From CAVZTA01 sp963778025 (lineage in GTDB: Bacteria; Chloroflexota; Limnocylindria; Limnocylindrales; CSP1-4): a stretch of DNA of 64,000 nucleotides. Position numbers and translations under genes: made by a program. The notes below the pieces were generated by a model. It worked only from the letters and a program-made list of their open reading frames with translations, ran no database searches and was not told the origin of the DNA. The stretch covers positions 248,001 through 312,000 of the forward strand of contig CAVZTA010000006.1 of assembly GCA_963778025.1 (NCBI GenBank). The letters are read 5' to 3'. This document shows, one piece after another, positions 10,092-19,586 of the stretch; position 1 is the first letter of the stretch; each line of letters opens with the position of its first letter.

Positions 10092-11336
10092 ATGACGGCC
10101 CCGATCCCCACCTCCCGGCGCGCCGCCGGGTACGACCGGCGTGCGCTCGTGGTCGGCCTCACCCTCACCGTCATCGCCGGCCTCATCTACTGGCTGTGCG
10201 ACCGGCTGTACGACGCCGGGCGCGGCGACCTGTTCTACCTGGCCGACGCGTTCCTGCACGGGCGGACGGACATCGCGCGCCAGCTCGGGCCGTGGGACGT
10301 GATCCTCGTCGGGTCGAAGGTCTACGTGCCGTTCCCGCCGTTCCCGGCGGTCGTCCTCATGCCCCTCGTGGCGGCCGTCGGGCCGATCGTCGCCGACCAG
10401 TGGGAGAGCGGCATCAACGCGCTCCTGGCGGCCCTGGTCGTCGGGCTGGGGTGGTGGGCGGCCGGCGTGATCGGCGTCCAGCGGCTGCGCGACCGCTTCG
10501 CGCTCGTCCTCCTGCTCGGCTTCTCGACGCCGATCCTGTGGGTCACGACGCGCGGCGGCGTGTGGCACACCGGTCACCTGGTCGCGACGATCCTGCTGCT
10601 GCTGCTCATCGGCCTGACCTGGGAGCGCCCTCGACGCTTCCTCGCGGGCCTGCTCATCGGCGGTGCGTTCCTGACCCGCCCTCCGACCGCGTTCGTGGCT
10701 CCCGCCTACGCGCTCTGGGACGCCTGGCCCGCGCTGACGAGGCGAGGCGTGATCGTTGCCGACCGTGTACGCGAGCTCCCGTGGCGGCAGTGGATCCTGC
10801 TGGGCCTCGGGTTCCTGCCCGCGCTCGTCTTCTTCGGCCTCTACAACAGCGCGCGCTTCGGGTCACCCACGGAGTCCGGCTACGCCCTCGCGCTGCTGCC
10901 CGACTGGCTGGCCGCGCTGCGCGACCAGGGCCTCTTCTCGCTCGTGCACGTGCCGATGAACCTGGATTACCTGCTGATCCACCTGCCGATGCCGATCTCG
11001 ACGTTCCCGTACTTCAGGCCCGACGGCCTCGGGATGTCGATCGTCCTCACCAGCCCCGGGTTGCTCGCCTTCGTCCTCGCTCCGTGGCGCAAGGACCGCC
11101 GCACCTGGCTGATGCTGGCGTCGGCCATCGCGGCGCTCATCCCGACGCTCCTCTACTACGGCGGCGGCTGGCTGCAGTACGGCTACCGCTACTTCCTCGA
11201 CTCGATCCCGTTCGTCTGGGCGCTGTGCGCGATGGCCGTCGCGTCGCGCGGGCGGGTCGGCTGGGTCTGGTGGGCCGCGATCCTGTTCGGCGTCCTCGTC
11301 AACGCCGCCGGGGTGTACTGGGCGTACAACCTCTAG
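10092..11336 (+). CDS. GT-C-like polytopic membrane protein (putative sugar transferase)
   Basis: Intact 414-residue membrane protein with about ten helices. The first extracytoplasmic loop contains the acidic YDAGRGDLFYLADAFLHG segment followed by YVPFPPFPAVVLMPLV, an arrangement typical of GT-C enzymes. A later loop has YGGGWLQYGYRYFLDSIPF, the aromatic R...D motif seen near the C-terminus of many such proteins. I do not recognise a named family. The ATG at 10092 is supported by a -10-like GATACT 8 nt upstream. Its stop overlaps the convergent stop of the next gene by two bases. The substrate is unknown. Confidence 0.6.
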   Translation: MTAPIPTSRRAAGYDRRALVVGLTLTVIAGLIYWLCDRLYDAGRGDLFYLADAFLHGRTDIARQLGPWDVILVGSKVYVPFPPFPAVVLMPLVAAVGPIVADQWESGINALLAALVVGLGWWAAGVIGVQRLRDRFALVLLLGFSTPILWVTTRGGVWHTGHLVATILLLLLIGLTWERPRRFLAGLLIGGAFLTRPPTAFVAPAYALWDAWPALTRRGVIVADRVRELPWRQWILLGLGFLPALVFFGLYNSARFGSPTESGYALALLPDWLAALRDQGLFSLVHVPMNLDYLLIHLPMPISTFPYFRPDGLGMSIVLTSPGLLAFVLAPWRKDRRTWLMLASAIAALIPTLLYYGGGWLQYGYRYFLDSIPFVWALCAMAVASRGRVGWVWWAAILFGVLVNAAGVYWAYNL

Positions 11337-12982
11337 CCGGCATCCGCCTTCTTGCGCAGGATCAACAGGCGAGCACTCGACGCATCCTTGACCAGCCCCG
11401 CGAACGTCGATCCGTTGGCGGCCCTCGGCATCCACCGAGAATGAGCCGGCCGGTGCGTCGATCTCCTCGACCACCTCGTACAGCGCGGCCGTCTGCGGAT
11501 ACACCTTCTGCAGGCCCTTCCACTCACCGACCCGCAGCGCCATCCAGTCGGCCTGCGCGGCGTTCAGGAACTCGAGCAGGCCGCGCTTCTCCGGCGGGAG
11601 CGACTGCATGATCGCGAGCGCCCGCTTCGAGACGAGACCCGGGTAGTCGAGCATGAACACGTTCGAGTAGTACTCGTAGTAGCCCGCGGACTCCGTCGCA
11701 AGCGTCTGCCCCGGAGGCACCAGCACCGCGAGTCGCTCACCGACCTTCTGGCGAACGCCGACCTCGATGTCCGCCTGGAGCTTGCGCTCGAGGCCCAGCG
11801 AGAACGGCAGGTGCAGAGCGAACGCGATCGCGAGGACGACCGCGATCGCCGCGCGCGGATCCGACCGGGACAGCGGCCGCAGGGACGCGATGCCCGCCCC
11901 GGCGAGGAGGATGAGCACCGCCGTGTGCGGCGGCACGTACCAGTCGAAGTAGGCGCCCGGCAGGAGCAGCGCCCGATACAGCGCGAACAGCAGCGCGAAC
12001 GCCGACCGCGGCGCGCCAGCCCGGGGATCCGCCAGGTGGCGATGACGCCCTTGATGACCAGCAGCCACATCAGGATCGTGACGAACAGCGCGAGCCCCAG
12101 GGGCAGCGGCGCGCTCGTCGTCAGCGTGTCCTCGTAGAACGGGGCGAACGTCAAGGTCAGGGCCGACACCCGCTCGGCGATCGACTGGACGACCCAGCCG
12201 ACCAGGCCGATCACGTCGACTCCGGCCGGCGGCGGGGTCACGAACCGGCCCGACTTCGCGATGATCGTCTGGGGGATGGGCGAGCCGTAGTACAGCGTCG
12301 TGAAGATCAGCCACGGCGCGACGACGGCGAACGCGACGACCGCGGCCTTGAGCGCCTTCGACCTGAAGCGCGCCAGCAGGTCCAGGCCCGCGACCGCGTC
12401 CCAGATGAGGAAGTCGGGTCGAACGAGCAGGGCGAGGCCGAACGACACGCCACTCGCGATGATCCGCCCGGCCATGACCGTGTCGATCGACCACAGGAGG
12501 ATCGCGACGGCGAGCTGCGTCTCCATCCCGGCCATGCCGTAGAAGATCTGGTTCTGGTCGAGCGCCAGATACGCCAGGACGAGCACCGTCGGCCACCTGC
12601 CGAGCTTCAGGCGACCCGCGATCCGGTAGGCGAAGACGAGCGCGAGGACCGACGCTGCCAGCGACACGAGACGCAGGACGAAGATCCCGGAGCCCTGGAC
12701 GACGGCCTCGCCGACCAGCGGGACGAGGACCGACAGCGCGCTCGTGAAGCCGTGGGTGACGGGCTCGCCCGGGTGATGGGTCAGGCCCAGCCCGGCGACC
12801 AGGTTGCGGGCGTGGGTGACCGTGATGAGCGCGTCTTCCCAGATCCGATCGGTGACGAGCCAGAAGGCGAGCCGTGCGCCGATGGCAGCGACGATCGCGA
12901 CTGCCAGGACCCTGGGGATCGCGAGCGAACCGACGTTGATGGTCCGAACGGCGGCAGGCTGGAACACATTGGTTGGTTGCAC
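11333..12982 (-). CDS. GT-C membrane glycosyltransferase, two frameshifts
   Basis: About 550 residues. The N-terminal half has roughly ten helices. Its first luminal loop reads WEDALITVTHARNLVAGLGLTHHPGEP then THGFTSAL, a well-known pattern in bacterial GT-C proteins (acidic pair, ARN, NPGE-like, TS-L). A YGMAGMETQLAV motif follows. After a shift near 12015 the frame continues with YFDWYVPPHTAVLIL and a soluble C-terminal domain (TLATESAGYYEYYS, FMLDYPGLVSKRAL, LNAAQADWMALR). A second shift near 11430 leads to the stop at 11333. Start GTG 12982 lies 9 nt from TACGCT. The soluble tail resembles luminal ends of arabinosyl/mannosyl transferases, but its role is not known. Confidence 0.6.
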
Positions 12983-12991
12983 GGCTGGTGC

Positions 12992-13030
12992 AGCGTAGCA
13001 ACGCTCCTGGCTGATGCGGGCGAGTACGGT
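12992..13030. promoter_or_regulatory. Divergent leaderless promoter pair
   Basis: TACGCT on the minus strand (12997-12992) ends 9 nt before GTG 12982, and TACGGT on the plus strand (13025-13030) ends 6 nt before ATG 13037. Both fit the recurrent TAnnnT-then-start arrangement in this window. The 27 bp between them could hold a shared regulator site; I see no clear palindrome. Confidence 0.45.
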
Positions 13031-13036
13031 GGGCCC

Positions 13037-13108
13037 ATGCCCGAGGGGTCGATGGTCCGTCGAGGACTCCTGGTGAGCCTCGGTCCCTGGCTTGAGAGGC
13101 CCGTGTGA
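13037..13108 (+). CDS. 23-residue leader ORF coupled to the following membrane gene
   Basis: ATG 13037 follows TACGGT by 6 nt and encodes a 23-residue basic/hydrophobic peptide. Its TGA (13106-13108) overlaps the GTG of the next gene as GTGA. No Shine-Dalgarno is seen for the next gene, so translation of this short ORF probably delivers ribosomes to it. It could be an upstream leader rather than a functional peptide. Confidence 0.4.
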   Translation: MPEGSMVRRGLLVSLGPWLERPV

Positions 13109-13926
13109 CTGATCGCGACGTGGCGGACATCAGCTCGGAGTCGGCAGCTGCTCAGGCTCGCCCTTCGGTCGAGCACCCCTCGACCGAAGCAGGGGGCTCA
13201 TCGGTCAGGGGCGGCCCGGCACCATGGTTCTGGCCCGTCGTCGGGTCGACGTTCGTCGCGCTGGTGATGCTGTTCCTGTTCGCGGCGACCGTGATGCGCT
13301 CGGATGTCTCGGCACGGATCGGTGCGGACTACCAGCTGTACATGGACGCGACACGGACCTGGTTGTCCGGTGGGTCGTTCTACCCCGCCGCGCAACTCCA
13401 GGGGCCGTTCACGATGGACGAGCAACCGATCCTCTATCCGCCCTACTCGCTCGTCCTGTTCGTGCCGTTCGTCGCCCTGCCGGCCGCGTTGTGGTGGGCG
13501 ATCCCGATCGGACTCACCGTCATCGGGCTGTGGCGCCGCCGACCGGCTCGTTGGGTGTGGCCGCTGCTGATCGCGGGACTGCTCTGGCCGAACAGCATCT
13601 GGCTCGTCCTGTCCGGGAATCCGGGCATGTGGGTGGTCGCAGCCCTGGCGTTCGGACCTCGCTGGCCGACGGCGTTCGTGCTCCTGAAGCCGTCGCTCGC
13701 ACCCTTTGCGCTCCTGGGGATCCGCGATCGCCGCTGGTGGTTCGCGGTCGGCGGCCTCGTCATCGTGTCCCTGGCCGCGATCTCGATGTGGGACGACTAC
13801 CTCGTCAGCCTTCGCAACTTCGACTCGGGTCGCGGCCTCGCGTACTCCTTCGGCGATCTCCCATTGGTCCTCGTCCCGGTCATCGCGTGGGCGACCGATC
13901 GACGTCGCGGCGGCGCCGTCGCCTGA
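13105..13926 (+). CDS. Short GT-C-like membrane protein, paralogue A of a four-member family
   Basis: Intact 273-residue protein with about seven helices. The first luminal loop has GADYQLYMDATRTWLSGG and FYPAAQLQGPF, then ILYPPYSLVLFVPFVALPAALWWAIPIGL. A later segment reads SGNPGMWVVAALAFG and VLLKPSLAPFALLGIRDRRWW. The same landmarks recur at 18678, 19587 and 20593, so these are true paralogues. The loop Asp (GADY) is the candidate catalytic residue by analogy with GT87/DUF2029 transferases. The C-terminal half of a full-length GT87 (about 400 residues) is missing in all four. Function is unproven: polyprenyl-phosphate-sugar-dependent transferase is the best guess. Confidence 0.6.
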   Translation: MTDRDVADISSESAAAQARPSVEHPSTEAGGSSVRGGPAPWFWPVVGSTFVALVMLFLFAATVMRSDVSARIGADYQLYMDATRTWLSGGSFYPAAQLQGPFTMDEQPILYPPYSLVLFVPFVALPAALWWAIPIGLTVIGLWRRRPARWVWPLLIAGLLWPNSIWLVLSGNPGMWVVAALAFGPRWPTAFVLLKPSLAPFALLGIRDRRWWFAVGGLVIVSLAAISMWDDYLVSLRNFDSGRGLAYSFGDLPLVLVPVIAWATDRRRGGAVA

Positions 13927-13947
13927 TGGCGTGACACACTTGGGTCG

Positions 13948-16282
13948 GTGAGCGCACCGATCCGCACCCTGATCTTCGCCGTCTTCGTGCTGTCCGGCGC
14001 CGCCGGGCTGGTGTACGAGGTCGTGTGGTCCCGCCAGTTGATCCTGGTCTTCGGGAACACGACCCAGGCCGTCTCCGCGATCCTCACCGGGTTCTTCGGC
14101 GGGATGGCGATCGGCAGCTTCGTCGGCGGACGGATCGCCGACCGAAGCCCTCGTCCGCTCCGCCTGTACGGCCTGATCGAGCTCGTGCTCGTGGTCGTCG
14201 TCATCCTGACCCCGATCACGTTCCGGCTCCTCCACGAGCTCTATCGCGGCGTCTATCCCTCGATCGAGGGGACGCCCATCCTGGTGCTCGTCCGGTTCGC
14301 GCTCGCGCTGCTCGCGCTCGCGCCGGCGACGGTCCTGATGGGCGCGACGCTGCCCGACGCTGACGCGCTATTTCACGCGCGACGGCGCACCTCTCGGCGG
14401 CCTTCGGGCGGCTGTACGCGGCGAACACCATCGGCGCGATCCTCGGCACGCTCGCGGCAGGTCTCGTCCTCATCGAGGTGCTCGGCCTCACGGGAGCGCT
14501 GCTCGTCGGCGCGGCGTGCTCGGCCGGTGCCGGTGCTGATCGCGCTCGGCCTTTCGCGCCGCGAGGGTGCGCTGCAGGTCGCCAGCGACGGTCGCGAACG
14601 GCGCGCGAGCGGTCGCCGGCCGGTGCCGCGCCTCGCGCTGACGGTCGCGTTCATGTCGGGCCTCACGTCGCTCGCGTACCAGACGCTATGGACCCGTTTG
14701 CTTGCCTCGGGGACGCGGCAATACCACGTATGTGTTCACGCTCATCCTCGCGGTGTTCCTGACCGGTCTCGCGGCAGGCGCGGTCACCTACAGCCTCATC
14801 CGGCGTGCGATCCGGCGGACCGAGGTCCTCCTGTCCGTGACGCAGCTGGGCGTCGCTGTCCTGGCGTTGATCGGCCTCACCGTCGTCCTCGTCCATCCGC
14901 TCGGCTCGACCCCGCGTCAGGCCGCTCGACGACGATCGGCAAGCTCCGCGACACGGTCTTCCTCGTCGTGTTCCCGGTCACGTTCCTGATGGGCATCGCG
15001 TTCCCCGCATCGTCTGGGCTGCTGCCGCGACGATGCCCGTACACGCCGGCTCCGAATCGGGACGCCTGCTCGCCGCCAACACGGTCGGCGCGATCATCGG
15101 GACGTTCGTCGTGCCCTTCGTGCTCATCCCGCTCGTCGGCTCGCCTCGGACGACCGCCCTGGTCATCGCGCTGAACATCGCGCTGGCGATCGTGCTGGCG
15201 CGTGCGCGTCATGCGTGACGAGCCCGCCGCGCGGTTCCTGGCCGCCGGGGGTGCGCTCCTCGCCGTGGTATGGGTGACCGTCTGGGTGCTTCCTGGGCGT
15301 CTGCCACAGCCCAACGAGGCGCTGCTCGAGTCGGATGCGGCGGCACGGTCTTCGCCTCGGCAGAGGACGAGATCGCCACCGTCCAGGCCGGTCAGCGACG
15401 ATTCACGCCCGAGCTCTGGGTCACCGGCACGTCGATGACGCTGCTCACGGTCGACGCCCGGCTCATGCCGATCCTGCCGCTCATCGCCCGCCCCGACTCG
15501 AAGCGCGCGCTGATCGTCGCGTTCGGGATGGGCTCGAGCTTCCGAACGGCGCTCACCGCCGGGCTTCAAGCACGGACGCCGTCGAGCTGGTCCCGTCGGT
15601 CCCGAAGATGTTCGGGTACTACTACTCCGACGCCGACCAGGTCCTGGCGAACCCGGACGGGCGGGTGATCATCGCCGATGGGCGGAACCACCTGGAGCTC
15701 ACGCAGGACCGGTTCGACATCATCGTCACCGACCCGCCACCGCCCATCGAGAGCTCTGGCGCGTCGGTCATCTCGTCGCAGCAGTACTACGAGGCCGGCC
15801 TGGCGCACCTGACCGACGGGGGCGTGATGATGCAGTGGATGCCGTGGGGCACGACGATCGACGAGTACAAGGCGCACCTGCGGACCTTCGCCTCGGTCTT
15901 TCCGCAGGTGACGGTCGTCTTCGGGCCCGGCGGCTACGGCAGCTTCATGCTCGGTTCGACGCAGCCGATCGTGTTCGACGACGCCGCGGTGCGCGAGGTG
16001 CTGTCGCGGCCCGGCATCCTCGAGGACATCTCCACGGCCTACGACTCGCCGGCGACGACCGTCGATGGATGGGCGCAGGTGATCCAGCATCAGACGTGGC
16101 TGACCACGGATGCCGTCAAGGCGTTCGTGGGCGACGGCACGATCATCACGGACGACCGGCCGTTCCCCGAGTACTTCCTGCTCCGACGGCTGCGCGACGG
16201 CGACGACGAGTCGCGGGCGTCCCCGGGCTATCTGCTGAGCCTCGCCCCGAAGTCGGCGGACGCTCAGCCCCCGGCGCCCTGA
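13948..16282 (+). CDS. Membrane-fused spermidine synthase-like protein, multiply frameshifted
   Basis: About 780 residues. The N-terminal 450 are a polytopic domain beginning LSGAAGLVYEVVWSRQL, then FGNTTQAVSAILTGFFGGMAIGS, with a second copy of the pattern near 14655 (MSGLTSLAYQTLWTRLL and YVFTLILAVFLTGLA). This is the signature of the fused MFS/spermidine synthase family. The C-terminal catalytic-like domain has VAFGMGSS (motif I), the DPPPP loop (TDPPPPIESSG) and ISSQQYYEAGLAHLTDGGVMMQWM. Frameshifts occur near 14360, 14510, 14715, 14930, 15020, 15200, 15340 and 15570. Aminopropyl transfer has not been shown for most fused homologues, so the substrate is open. Only the soluble domain is contiguous (about 15590-16282). 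Confidence 0.65.
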
Positions 16283-16347
16283 TCGCGCAGTTCCGTCCGA
16301 CCGTTGCGTCCGCAAGCATCTACGCCACCCGGTGCTACGCTTCGGCC

Positions 16348-17530
16348 GTGACGTCTGCCGCAGCGTCGGAGCCTGCCTGTCAGGAGGCCCCCGAAGCGCC
16401 TCCCACTGAGCCTTCCTCGTCGATGCTGCGCGTCGAGCGGCGCCCGTTCGACGACATCCCGCGGGCGGACTGGGACCGACTGGTCGCCGCGACGCCGTGC
16501 GCGACGCCGTTCAGCGCATGGGTCTTCCATCGGGCGTGGTGGGACGCGTACGGTGCGAACGCCCACGAGCAGACGCTGGTCGCGCTCGAGGGCGACACGC
16601 TGGTCGGGATCGTGCCGCTCATGCACCGCCACGAGGTCGAGCCCGGCGATTACTCGACCACGATGCGCCACGGCTCGCACGTCCGGCTCACGGAGGTGCC
16701 GGCGGACGCGAAAGCCGTCTTCTTCGGCGCGAGCTACCACGCCGACTACGCGACCGTGCTGTGCGACCCGTCGCGGCTCGCTGACGTCGCGAGCGCCACG
16801 GCCGGCTGGCTGGCGGCGCCCGACGATCCGCACGACCGCGTGCCCTGGGATGTCGTCGACCTGCGACGACTCAAGGCGGCGGATCCGGCCGGGCCGGCCC
16901 TCCGCGACGCGTTCCAGGCGTGCCCGGCGAGCGACGCCTGGATGATCGAGATCGAGCACGAGGACGTCTGCCCGGTCGTGACGCTCCCCGAGGGGGCGAG
17001 CCTCGACGACTATCTCGCGACCCTCGGCAAGCACGCGCGCCACGAGATCCGGCGCAAGGTGCGCCGCGCCGAGGCGGCCGGCGAGGTCTCGCTTGACGGA
17101 CTCGCCCGACCCGCTCGCGGATCTCGAGGCGTTCATCGACCTGCACCAGAAGCGCTGGGGCGAGGACGGGCTGTTCCCGCCGACGCCCGGCGGTGCGCAG
17201 AGCCGGACGTTCTTCCGGCGGTTGTTCGAGCTGTTCGGTGCCGACGGGCCCTTGAAGCTCGCGTTCCTGACCGTCGGTGAGCGGCGGATCGCGGCCGGCA
17301 TCAGCATCGAGACCGGCGACGAGATCCTGTACTACAACGCGGGCGTCGACCCCGAGGCGCGCGAGCTGTCGCCGGGCGTCGTGATGGTCGCGCGGTACGT
17401 CGAGCGTGCGCTGGAGCGTGGTGCGCGACGCCTGGACTTCCTGCGGGGCGACGAGAGCTACAAGTACGAGTGGGGCGCGGTGAACGAACCCATCCGCCGC
17501 CTGCTCGTCCGACGAACCGAAGAGCGATGA
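16348..17530 (+). CDS. CelD/BcsL (FemAB-like) GNAT acyltransferase, one frameshift
   Basis: About 390 residues with the double-GNAT layout of the CelD/BcsL and FemAB group: TPFSAWVFHRAWWDAYG at the start, VGIVPLMHR, a basic KHARHEIRRKVRRAE motif, HQKRWGEDGLF, and FLTVGERRIAAGISIETGDEILYYNAGVDPE near the end, with DFLRGDESYKYEWG. A frameshift near 17095 separates the two halves. The start is taken as GTG 16348, 6 nt after TACGCT. ATG 16423 is the alternative. Its stop overlaps the following GT4 gene as ATGA. Members of the family transfer acyl or aminoacyl groups during exopolysaccharide production; the acceptor is not evident here. Confidence 0.65.
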
Positions 17531-18732
17531 GCGCTGCGCCTGCCTGGGATCCCTGCCTGACGCCCGTTCGGCGGTCGCGGCTGCCCGGCAGCCGCCGGAT
17601 CCGGGTCGTCGAGATCCTGGCGACCGGCACGAACGGCGGGGCGCAGGAGCATCTGTTCAACCTGTTGTCGCGCCTGGATGCCTCCCGCTACGAGGCGTCC
17701 GTGGTGGCGCTGAGCGACGGATCGGCCGTCCGCAAGCTGCGCCGGGCCGGGTTCGCGGTGACCGTCATCGACGAGCCGGACGACGCCATCGCCGTCGGCA
17801 CGCTGACCGCCCATCTGGCGGACGTGCGCCCCGACGTGATCCACGCGCACATGTATCGCGCGGAGGTCGTGGGCACGAAGGCCGCCATCGCCCTGCGCGA
17901 CGCGGGTCACCGCAGGCCCTATGTCGTCTCCACGGTCCACTCGTCGAGGGTCCGCTCGCAGGAGGACCGCGAGGAGCTCCGGCGCCTGACGCCGTCCATC
18001 GACCGGCTCATCGCCGTGTCGACCGCGATCGAGCGGAAGATCGCCGACGAGGGGCGCGAGGGTGCGCCGGTCGAGCTCATCTACAACGGCGTCGACCTCG
18101 AGCGCTACGACCACCAGGAGCCGTGCTGCACGCTGCGCGACGAGTACGGCATGGAGCCGGGGTCGCAGCTCGTGGGCGTCGTCGCCCGGCTGGAGCCCGA
18201 GAAGGGTCATCCCACGCTCCTCGAGGCCTGGCCGTCGGTCCTCCGGCGCGTCCCGAATGCGTACCTGATGATCATCGGTGAGGGCAGTCGTCACGACGCC
18301 CTCGGCCAGCTGGCGTCCGACCTCCGGATCGCGCACCGCGTCGTGTTCACCGGGCGTCGCGACGATGTGCCGGCGGTCACGGCGGCGCTGGATGTCGCGG
18401 TCCTGCCGTCCTATCGCGAGGCGCAGGGACTCTCGATCCTCGAGGCGATGGCGCTGTCACGCCCGGTGGTCGCGACGAATGTCGGCGGCATCCCCGAGGT
18501 CATCGAGGACGGCGTGAGTGGGCTGCTGGTCCCGCCGCACGATGCCGACGCGCTCGCCGACGCGATCACGCGGCTGCTCGTCGATCACCCCTTCGCGGAC
18601 ATGATCGCCCGCGCCGGCCACGACGTCGTCCGGAGCCGGTTCTGCCTCGAGCACATGGTCGCCGAGGTCAGCCGGATCTACGAGGAAGGCGCCCGAGCGG
18701 TCCGATTGCGCGAGGTCGCGGCCGCCGGCTGA
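17527..18732 (+). CDS. Glycosyltransferase family 4
   Basis: Intact 401-residue GT-B enzyme. It has TGTNGGAQEHLFNLL near the N-terminus (glycine-rich acceptor loop), DVIHAHMYRAEVVG, LIYNGVDLERYD, VGVVARLEPEKGHPTLLEAW, and the donor-site motif YREAQGLSILEAMALSRPVVATNVGGIPEVIEDG, where the E...E pair of the EX7E motif is visible. The start ATG overlaps the upstream acyltransferase stop as ATGA, so the two are translationally coupled. It presumably adds a hexose on the cytoplasmic face during glycan assembly. The sugar is not predictable. Confidence 0.8.
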   Translation: MSAAPAWDPCLTPVRRSRLPGSRRIRVVEILATGTNGGAQEHLFNLLSRLDASRYEASVVALSDGSAVRKLRRAGFAVTVIDEPDDAIAVGTLTAHLADVRPDVIHAHMYRAEVVGTKAAIALRDAGHRRPYVVSTVHSSRVRSQEDREELRRLTPSIDRLIAVSTAIERKIADEGREGAPVELIYNGVDLERYDHQEPCCTLRDEYGMEPGSQLVGVVARLEPEKGHPTLLEAWPSVLRRVPNAYLMIIGEGSRHDALGQLASDLRIAHRVVFTGRRDDVPAVTAALDVAVLPSYREAQGLSILEAMALSRPVVATNVGGIPEVIEDGVSGLLVPPHDADALADAITRLLVDHPFADMIARAGHDVVRSRFCLEHMVAEVSRIYEEGARAVRLREVAAAG

Positions 18733-19568
18733 GTCTCCGAGACCGTCCGCGTCGCCGTCGAGCTGCCAAGCCACGCGACGATCGGCGCCAGGACGAACGG
18801 CAGGTCGAGGGCGGAGTACGCCGGGTGGACGTGTGAGTTCCGAAGCACCGTGAAGTAGTCGAGCCACTGCGGCAGCAGCGGGATCGAGACGACGGCGATG
18901 GCGGCCACGATCACCCACCACAGCCTGCTTCGGATGCCGATGAGCGCGAACGGCGCGAGCGACGGCTTCAGCAGCACGAACGCCGCGGGCCACCGCCAGA
19001 TGAGCCCGGCGGCGACGGCGGCGACGACCCACATGCCGGGGTTGCCGTACAGGATCAACGCCGGCGTCCGCGGCCACAGGAACAGCAACGCGATGATCGG
19101 CCACGTCCACATCCGCGGGCGTAGCCGGATGAAGACGTAGGCGATGACGCCCAGGGGGATGACCCACCACAGGATCGCGGGTAGCCACTGGAAGGGGACC
19201 AGGAGGTACAGCGCGATCGGCGGGTAGAGCGGATCGCCATCCATGACCGTCGTGTCGCCCTGCAGCTGGTGCGGCAGGTAGAACTGTCCGGTCTCGAGCC
19301 AGCGCGCCGTGTGGCCGCGGTACTGGTTGAAGTCGACCGCGATGCTGTAGCGGTTGCCGATCATGAACTGGGTCAGCTGGATCGTGAACACGAGGGCCAG
19401 CACGCCCAGGACACCGGTGACGAACAGGATGGCGAGCCGTGCGCGCGGGCTGGTCGGTCCCTCCCAGGCCCGGATGGGGTCGAGCATGCCCGTCAGCGCG
19501 CTGGAGCGCGCGATCGGCGGCTGCGAGCGGGGCGGGCTGCGACACGCGGCCATGATGCCCGGACGCAC
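18678..19568 (-). CDS. Short GT-C-like membrane protein, paralogue B
   Basis: 296 residues and intact. The shared landmarks are VDFNQYRGHTARWLETGQFY, QLQGDT, PLYPPIALYLLVPFQWLPAILWWVIPLGV, YGNPGMWVVAAVAAGL and VLLKPSLAPFALIGIRSRLWW, closely matching 13105-13926. The loop Asp (VDF) is kept. Its 3' end overlaps the convergent GT4 gene by 55 bp. The first in-frame start is GTG 19568, but ATG at 19553 or a later one could serve. It forms a head-to-tail minus-strand run with paralogues C and D. Confidence 0.6.
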   Translation of the reverse strand: MRPGIMAACRSPPRSQPPIARSSALTGMLDPIRAWEGPTSPRARLAILFVTGVLGVLALVFTIQLTQFMIGNRYSIAVDFNQYRGHTARWLETGQFYLPHQLQGDTTVMDGDPLYPPIALYLLVPFQWLPAILWWVIPLGVIAYVFIRLRPRMWTWPIIALLFLWPRTPALILYGNPGMWVVAAVAAGLIWRWPAAFVLLKPSLAPFALIGIRSRLWWVIVAAIAVVSIPLLPQWLDYFTVLRNSHVHPAYSALDLPFVLAPIVAWLGSSTATRTVSETQPAAATSRNRTARAPSS

Positions 19569-19586
19569 CGCTCGACGCGATAGGAC

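Noticed and set aside
10071..10577. In-frame N-terminal extension of the PIG-V-like protein
   Set aside because: It is antisense to the 10092 gene and charged throughout. ATG 10070 has a promoter-like element at the right distance.
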